64,000 nucleotides of DNA from Barrientosiimonas humi (GTDB lineage Bacteria; Actinomycetota; Actinomycetes; Actinomycetales; Dermatophilaceae): assembly GCF_006716095.1 (NCBI RefSeq), contig NZ_VFOK01000001.1, positions 1,457,375-1,521,374 of the forward strand. Reading direction: 5' to 3'. The notes beneath the pieces were generated by a model that was given only the letters and a program-made list of their open reading frames with translations, was not told where the DNA came from and ran no database searches. Positions 59,430 through 64,000 of the stretch are shown here, piece after piece; within the stretch, counting starts at the first letter, position 1; the number at the start of each line of letters is the position of its first letter. The position numbers and the translations under genes were made by a program.

Positions 59430-60416
59430 TCAGCCGTTGAGGATGCGCTCGGTGGCGGCGGCGCTCAGCGGCGGCGCGCCGTTGGCCTGGTCGCGGAACC
59501 AGCCGACGGTCCACTTCAGCGCGTCCTCGATGCCGACCCGCGGGGACCAGCCGAGCACCCGCTGCGCGAGCAGCGTGTCGGGCTGGCGCACCGTCGGGTC
59601 GTCGACCGGGCGCTCGATGAAGGTGATCGGCGAGTCGGACTCGGCGATCCGCACGATCCACTCGGCCAGCTCGCGCATCGACAGCTCGTAGGGGTTGCCG
59701 ATGTTGATCGGGCCGGGGTGGCTGGCGTCGAGCATGCGCAGCACGCCCTCGACCAGGTCGTCGACGTAGCAGATCGAGCGGGTCTGCGACCCGTCGCCGC
59801 TCACCGTGACCGGCTCGCCGGCCAGCGCCTGCCGCACGAAGTTGGGGATCGCGCGGCCGTCGTCGGGCCGCATGCGCGGACCGAAGGTGTTGAAGATCCG
59901 CACGATGCCGGTGTCGACGCCGTGCGCCTGGCGGTAGGCCAGGGTCAGCGCCTCGGCGTAGCGCTTGGCCTCGTCGTAGACCCCGCGCGGGCCGACCGGG
60001 TTGACGTTGCCCCAGTAGGTCTCCGGCTGCGGGTGCACCTCGGGGTCGCCGTAGACCTCGGAGGTCGAGGCGAGCACCAGCCGCGCACCCTTCTCGCGGG
60101 CCAGCTCCAGCGCGTGCAGCGTGCCGTGCGAGCCCACGGTGAGGGTCTCGATCGGCATCCGCAGGTAGTCGACGGGCGACGCGGGGCTGGCGAAGTGCAG
60201 CACCGCGTCGACCGGCCCGTCGACGGTGAACGGCAGCGAGACGTCGGCCTCGCGCAGCTCGAACGACGGGTCGTGGCGCAGGTGCTCGACGTTGCCCGCC
60301 GAACCGGTGCAGAAGTTGTCGAGCGCGACCACCGCGTCACCGCGGCGGAGCAGCTCCTCGCACAGGTGCGAGCCGAGGAAGCCCGCGCCACCCGTGACGA
60401 CGACCCGGCGGGTCAC
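59430..60416 (-). CDS. UDP-glucuronate decarboxylase-like sugar nucleotide SDR
   Basis: A 328-residue extended SDR. NAD site VTGGAGFLGSHLCEEL, catalytic YDEAKRYAEAL (YxxxK), and Thr/Ser in LASTSEVYGDP. The blocks LHFASPASPVDY and GDGSQTRSICYVDDLVEG are typical of UXS enzymes, which make UDP-xylose from UDP-glucuronate. Other sugar epimerases are possible. The GTG overlaps the end of the DUF3068 gene. Confidence 0.87.
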   Translation of the reverse strand: MTRRVVVTGGAGFLGSHLCEELLRRGDAVVALDNFCTGSAGNVEHLRHDPSFELREADVSLPFTVDGPVDAVLHFASPASPVDYLRMPIETLTVGSHGTLHALELAREKGARLVLASTSEVYGDPEVHPQPETYWGNVNPVGPRGVYDEAKRYAEALTLAYRQAHGVDTGIVRIFNTFGPRMRPDDGRAIPNFVRQALAGEPVTVSGDGSQTRSICYVDDLVEGVLRMLDASHPGPINIGNPYELSMRELAEWIVRIAESDSPITFIERPVDDPTVRQPDTLLAQRVLGWSPRVGIEDALKWTVGWFRDQANGAPPLSAAATERILNG

Positions 60417-61489
60417 AGCGCCCCGTCCCCCTGACGACGCTCCACGCGGCCCCCGGCCACCGGCGCGTCCTCGCGGTCGCGGAAGAGTCCGTCGGCCGTG
60501 CGGTCCTGGTCGTCGTCGTAGACGGTCGTGTCGTCGTAGTCGTCCTCGTCGTCCCGGCGGTTGCCGCGGGCCTTCAGCGACAGCGCCAGGCCAGCCAGCA
60601 GCAGGCCGATGCCGATGATGCCGAGCAGCAGCGGCGCCCAGAAGCGCAGGATCTTCAGCAGCATCGCCTTCGTGGCGTACTCGTCGACGTTGGCCTGCAC
60701 CGTGTCGTCGGTCATGACCGAGTCGGTGGTGAGCGCGTTGACCGTGCGGGCGCCCGGCTCGTTCCAGCGCAGCTCCTGGCGCTGGTTCTCGACGACCTTG
60801 ATCATCACGCCGGTCTCGGGCTCGACCCAGATGGTGCGGTCGTTGGCGTAGAGCCGGTCGGCGTCGACGCCGCCGGTGTCCTCGAGGCCGAAGATGCCGC
60901 GCGGCACGTCCTGCGTGCGGAACTTGGTCATCGGCACGGTGCCCTGGAACTTGTACGTGTTGAGGCCCTTGACGGTCTCCTCGCCGACGTACTTCATCTG
61001 CATCGGCTTGCCGATGGTGCCGTCGTAGTAGTTGTAGGTCTGCTTCTGGGTCTGGAAGGGGAACTTGATCATCAGCCCCTTCTGGAAGTCCTTGGCCTGA
61101 CCGTTCTGGCTGTTGCCCTCCCACGGGACGGCCTCGCCGGTGGTGCGGTCGATCGCGAACGTCTGGCGGCTGGCGTCCATGGGCGGCGCCTCGCCGTTGT
61201 TGTCCGACACCTGACCCTTGCTCATCACCGCGACGTTGCGCCCGGTCTGCTCGGAGGCGCGCTCGCTCTCGTCCGGGTCGCCGATCACCGTGACGGTGGT
61301 GGTGAGCTTCCCCGAGCCCGGACGCACGTTGTCGGCGTCGAAGAACGTGGCGCTGTCGTCGACGACGAGCTGGCGGGTGTTCTGGTCGTACGGGACCACG
61401 GCCAGCTTGTCGTAGGCGTAGAACTTCAGCAGCAGCGCCATCGTGACGCAGAACGCGCCGATGCCAATGAGAATGGCGGCTTTACGCAC
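60413..61489 (-). CDS. DUF3068 (PorA-like) membrane-anchored protein
   Basis: A 358-residue protein. An N-terminal helix (AAILIGIGAFCVTMALLLKFYA) is followed by a large outer domain with repeated Thr/Asp-rich strands and KTYNYYDGTIGK-like text. A second helix near residues 283-305 (FWAPLLLGIIGIGLLLAGLALSL) leads to an acidic tail (RDDEDDYDDTTVYDDD). It matches DUF3068, called PorA family in some databases; function unknown. Next to sugar genes it may serve envelope glycans. Confidence 0.85.
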   Translation of the reverse strand: MRKAAILIGIGAFCVTMALLLKFYAYDKLAVVPYDQNTRQLVVDDSATFFDADNVRPGSGKLTTTVTVIGDPDESERASEQTGRNVAVMSKGQVSDNNGEAPPMDASRQTFAIDRTTGEAVPWEGNSQNGQAKDFQKGLMIKFPFQTQKQTYNYYDGTIGKPMQMKYVGEETVKGLNTYKFQGTVPMTKFRTQDVPRGIFGLEDTGGVDADRLYANDRTIWVEPETGVMIKVVENQRQELRWNEPGARTVNALTTDSVMTDDTVQANVDEYATKAMLLKILRFWAPLLLGIIGIGLLLAGLALSLKARGNRRDDEDDYDDTTVYDDDQDRTADGLFRDREDAPVAGGRVERRQGDGAL

Positions 61490-61584
61490 GGGAACCTCCA
61501 GGGGAAGATCAATACCTACTGGACCGTAGCATCGGTGTGCCGGTTGTGCGCAAGATCACTAGGGCGCGTCTCGAAACGTGTGCA

Positions 61585-62148
61585 TCAGCCCAGCAGCCGA
61601 GCCACTGAAGCACTCAACGAGCGGCCCCGGCCCACCCCGACGTAGGGGATCCCGGCGGCGGCTGCGGCCTGCTCGTCGCTCGGCTGGTCGCCGATCATCA
61701 CGGTGCGCTCGGGGCGCGCCCACGGGGCCGCGCGCAGCGCCGCCAGCAGCAGGCCCGGCTGCGGCTTGCGGCAGTCGCAGGACGCCTCGGCGTGCGGGCA
61801 GACGAAGATGCCGTCGAGGTCGCCGCCGGCCCGGCGCAGCCGCCGCAGCAGCGCGCCGTGCACGGCGACCAGCTCCTCGCGGGTGAGCCGGCCCGTGGCC
61901 AGGCCGCGCTGGTTGGTCACCAGCACCACGCGTACGCCGGCGGCCCGCAGGTCACGCACGGCGCCGGCCGCGCCGGGCAGCATCCGTAGGTCGGCCGCGC
62001 CGGTGACGTAGCGCCCCGGTCGCCGCACGTTGACCGTGCCGTCGCGGTCGAGCAGGACCAGGTCGAGCGGGCGCCCGGCGGGGCCGGGCTCCAGCGGCGG
62101 GTGCTCCTCGCCGAGGAGGAACCCGGCGGACGGCTCGCCCGCCCTCAC
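61585..62148 (-). CDS. GmhB-like HAD phosphatase (heptose 1,7-bisphosphate type)
   Basis: A 187-residue HAD phosphatase. Motif I is LLDRDGTVN, motif II VTNQRG, and motif IV GDQPSDEQAA. The Zn loop CPHAEASCDCRKP (C-x-H...C-x-C) is the GmhB signature. It would remove the 7-phosphate from heptose 1,7-bisphosphate. The GTG overlaps gmhA, and hddA is just upstream, completing the first three steps of activated heptose. Confidence 0.9.
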   Translation of the reverse strand: MRAGEPSAGFLLGEEHPPLEPGPAGRPLDLVLLDRDGTVNVRRPGRYVTGAADLRMLPGAAGAVRDLRAAGVRVVLVTNQRGLATGRLTREELVAVHGALLRRLRRAGGDLDGIFVCPHAEASCDCRKPQPGLLLAALRAAPWARPERTVMIGDQPSDEQAAAAAGIPYVGVGRGRSLSASVARLLG

Positions 62149-62792
62149 GCGCCGGGCTGGCTGAGGGCGTCGATGCTCTCGCACCAGGCGTGCGCCCACA
62201 GCAGGTGGACCTCCTGGATGCGGGCGGTGTGACCGCTCGGGACGACCAGCAGGTGGTCGGTGCGGTCGGCGAGGTCGGCGCCCCGCTCCCCCGTCATCAG
62301 CACCGTGGTGATGCCGAGGTCCTTGGCGAGGTCGAGCGCGGCCAGCACGTTGGGGCTGTGCCCGCTGGTGCTCATCGCGAGCAGCACGTCGCCGCGCCGG
62401 CCCAGCGCGCCGAGGGCCCGCACGAAGACCTGGTCGAAGCCGTAGTCGTTGCCGACGGCGGTCAGCGAGGAGATCGACTCGGCCAGGGACAGCGCCGGGA
62501 GCGGCGGCCGGTCCTGGATGCACTTGCCGACGAACTCGGCGGCGACGTGGCTGGCCATCGCGGCGCTGCCGCCGTTGCCGCACACCAGCAGCGTCGAGCC
62601 GCCGGCGAGGGCCTGCACCACGGCGCGGCCCGCCGCCTCGACGTCGGCGGACAGCCCGGGGTCGCTCAGCGCGGCCGCGAGGTCGCGCCAGGCCGCCACC
62701 CCGGCGCCCAGGTCGGACCCGACCCGGCTCGTGACCGACTCCTCTCCCGCGTCGGACAACGGGTGCTGCGGGTCTAGCCCCTGGCTCGCCAC
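62145..62792 (-). CDS. gmhA: sedoheptulose 7-phosphate isomerase GmhA
   Basis: A 215-residue SIS-domain isomerase making D-glycero-D-manno-heptose 7-phosphate. The phosphate-binding CGNGGSAAMASHVAAEF has the catalytic Glu. The metal/His region is ARIQEVHLLWAHAWCE. It overlaps hddA by 19 bases and gmhB-like by 4. Sedoheptulose 7-phosphate comes from the transketolase step encoded in this window. Confidence 0.92.
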   Translation of the reverse strand: MASQGLDPQHPLSDAGEESVTSRVGSDLGAGVAAWRDLAAALSDPGLSADVEAAGRAVVQALAGGSTLLVCGNGGSAAMASHVAAEFVGKCIQDRPPLPALSLAESISSLTAVGNDYGFDQVFVRALGALGRRGDVLLAMSTSGHSPNVLAALDLAKDLGITTVLMTGERGADLADRTDHLLVVPSGHTARIQEVHLLWAHAWCESIDALSQPGA

Positions 62793-63871
62793 GTGACGAC
62801 CCCTTCCTTGCTGAACGTCACTTCCGAGACCGTCAGGCCCAGGTCGATGAGGGTGTTGGCGACCAGGTGCCGCCGCTCGAACTCGCAGATGAAGACCAGG
62901 TGCCCGCCGCCGCCGGCGCCGGTCACCTTGCCGCCGAGGGCCCCGGTCGACAGCGCCGCGTCGATCGCGCGGTCGATCTGCGGGGTGGTGATCCGGTCGG
63001 ACATCTTGCGCTTGTTGGCCCAGGCGTCGCCGAGCAGTCGCCCGAGCGTGTCGACGTCGCCGCGCACCAGCGCCAGCTTCATCTGCTCAGCGAGCTCCTT
63101 CTGGGCGCGCAGCCCCGCGAGCGCGTCGGTGTTCCCGGTCTCGTAGTTGCTGACCTGGTCCTCGATGATGTGGTCGCTCACCCGGGTCTGGCCGGTGAAG
63201 GCCAGCAGCATGTTGTGCTCCAGCTCGTGCACGGTGCTCGGCCGGATGCGCAGCGGGTTGACCACGACCTGGTCGCCGAGGAACTCGATGAAGTTGAAGC
63301 CGCCGAACGCCGCGGCGTACTGGTCCTGGGAGCCGCCGGGGATGCCGAGGTCCTCCCGCTCGAGGCGCAGCGCCAGCTCGGCGATGTCGTACGGCGTGAG
63401 GTCGAGCCCGCAGTGCTGGGCGACCAGCCCGATGACCGAGACCATGACCGCGCTGGAGGAGCCCAGGCCCGAGCCGGGCGGGGCGTTGGTGTGGATGAAC
63501 AGGTCGAAGCCGTCGGAGGGCAGCGCCCCCTCGACCCCGCGCACCCGGTCGATCGCCGCGCGCGGCAGCGCCAGCTGGCCCTCGAGCTCGACCTCGTCGT
63601 CGACGTGGAAACCGACGGCCGTGCCGTAGTCGAGCGACTGCACGGTGATCTGGCCGTCGAGGCGGGGCCGCAGGGTGGTGAAGCAGTACTGCGACATCGT
63701 GGCCGACAGCACCGCCCCGCCCTCGCGCTGCGGGAACGGCGCCACGTCGGTGCCGCCCCCCGCGAAGCTGATGCGCAGCGGGGCGCGGGCGCGCAGCACG
63801 GGCCGGCGCGGGTCCTGCAGCTGCGGCTCGGCAGGGGCCGCTGTCGCCGAGGCGACCGATGATTCGCTCAT
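62774..63871 (-). CDS. hddA: D-glycero-alpha-D-manno-heptose 7-phosphate kinase HddA
   Basis: A 365-residue GHMP kinase. The ATP loop is APPGSGLGSSSAVMV, the N-terminal block APLRISFAGGGTDV is the HddA/FkpA-type signature, and the C-terminal loop is VTGAGGGGHLVF. It adds phosphate at C1 in alpha form, the branch that leads to GDP-heptose rather than ADP-heptose. The guanylyltransferase HddC is not in the window. GGAGG precedes the ATG. Confidence 0.92.
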   Translation of the reverse strand: MSESSVASATAAPAEPQLQDPRRPVLRARAPLRISFAGGGTDVAPFPQREGGAVLSATMSQYCFTTLRPRLDGQITVQSLDYGTAVGFHVDDEVELEGQLALPRAAIDRVRGVEGALPSDGFDLFIHTNAPPGSGLGSSSAVMVSVIGLVAQHCGLDLTPYDIAELALRLEREDLGIPGGSQDQYAAAFGGFNFIEFLGDQVVVNPLRIRPSTVHELEHNMLLAFTGQTRVSDHIIEDQVSNYETGNTDALAGLRAQKELAEQMKLALVRGDVDTLGRLLGDAWANKRKMSDRITTPQIDRAIDAALSTGALGGKVTGAGGGGHLVFICEFERRHLVANTLIDLGLTVSEVTFSKEGVVTWRARG

Positions 63872-63937
63872 GCCGCACTAGCCTCCAGGTCGAGAACCGC
63901 GACGAAACTTACCCCAGAGTAGTCAAGCCTGGAGCCC

Positions 63938-64000
63938 ATGCCACGGATACGCCAGATCGACCTGCTGCGCTGCGTCGCGGCGGGGCTGGTGCTGCTGTCG
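63938..64000 (+). CDS. acyltransferase-3 type membrane protein, cut by window end
   Basis: Only 21 codons are visible. IDLLRCVAAGLVLL after the ATG, with an Arg in the first helix, is typical of the OafA/acyltransferase-3 family that O-acetylates glycans. It is divergent from hddA, and GGAG precedes the ATG. The call rests on this short stretch and the sugar-locus context. Confidence 0.55.
   Translation, partial: MPRIRQIDLLRCVAAGLVLLS

Overview
The window is chromosomal DNA from a high-GC Gram-positive bacterium (Actinomycetota). The evidence is RbpA, WhiA, OpcA, the SufR-SufBD-SufCSU order, the tkt-tal-pgi-zwf-opcA-pgl block, the gap-pgk-tpiA-secG-rbpA block, the uvrC-rapZ-yvcK-whiA block, many GTG starts and very GC-rich codon use. 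An order such as Micrococcales fits, but I cannot fix the genus. Almost everything is single-copy housekeeping DNA. I see no insertion sequence, prophage, CRISPR array, tRNA or rRNA.

Layout. 0-9 kb: the end of a FabG-like reductase, two small actinobacterial proteins, MoaA, SURF1, an ABC exporter, an enoyl-CoA hydratase, an ABC-F protein behind a strong leader hairpin, a YpfJ-type zinc peptidase and a DUF402 protein. 9-16 kb: the Suf iron-sulfur operon, read leftward from sufR to a SufT-like protein, with a SufR-type operator at the sufR start. 16-20 kb: an ABC ATPase/permease pair, then heme a and heme o synthases. 20-28.5 kb: the pentose-phosphate operon. 28.6-32.4 kb: rbpA, secG and the triose-phosphate glycolysis genes. 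32.7-41.4 kb: whiA, yvcK, rapZ, uvrC, a Rieske lipoprotein and uvrA. 41.5-47.4 kb: a GH15 hydrolase, a metallo-hydrolase, an NlpC/P60 protein, an EamA exporter, and TerC behind a probable Mn2+ riboswitch. 47.5-55.6 kb: uvrB, an orphan protein, a GntR/NCS1/hydantoin-racemase unit, a siderophore-interacting protein with a DtxR-type box, and a CoaE-GrpB fusion. 55.7-64 kb: an SDR, rpsA, a methyltransferase, then an envelope-sugar locus (UDP-glucuronate decarboxylase, a DUF3068 protein, and GmhB/GmhA/HddA for activated heptose) with a divergent acyltransferase running off the edge.

The genes form a core metabolism block: Suf feeds iron-sulfur enzymes such as MoaA and the Rieske proteins, CtaA/CtaB/SURF1 build the heme-copper oxidase, and glycolysis and the pentose-phosphate pathway sit in two neighbouring operons.

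The most unusual signals are non-coding. Eleven genes have a TANNNT box exactly six bases before the start codon, which predicts leaderless mRNAs. A 62-bp tandem repeat family, a 68-bp palindrome family with compensatory base changes and a stop-codon-adjacent repeat family fill several gene ends, mostly in convergent gaps. Four 10-bp-phased repeats lie upstream of the NCS1 transporter. Among the proteins, the actinobacterial heptose pathway and the histone-like tails on OpcA and UvrA stand out.
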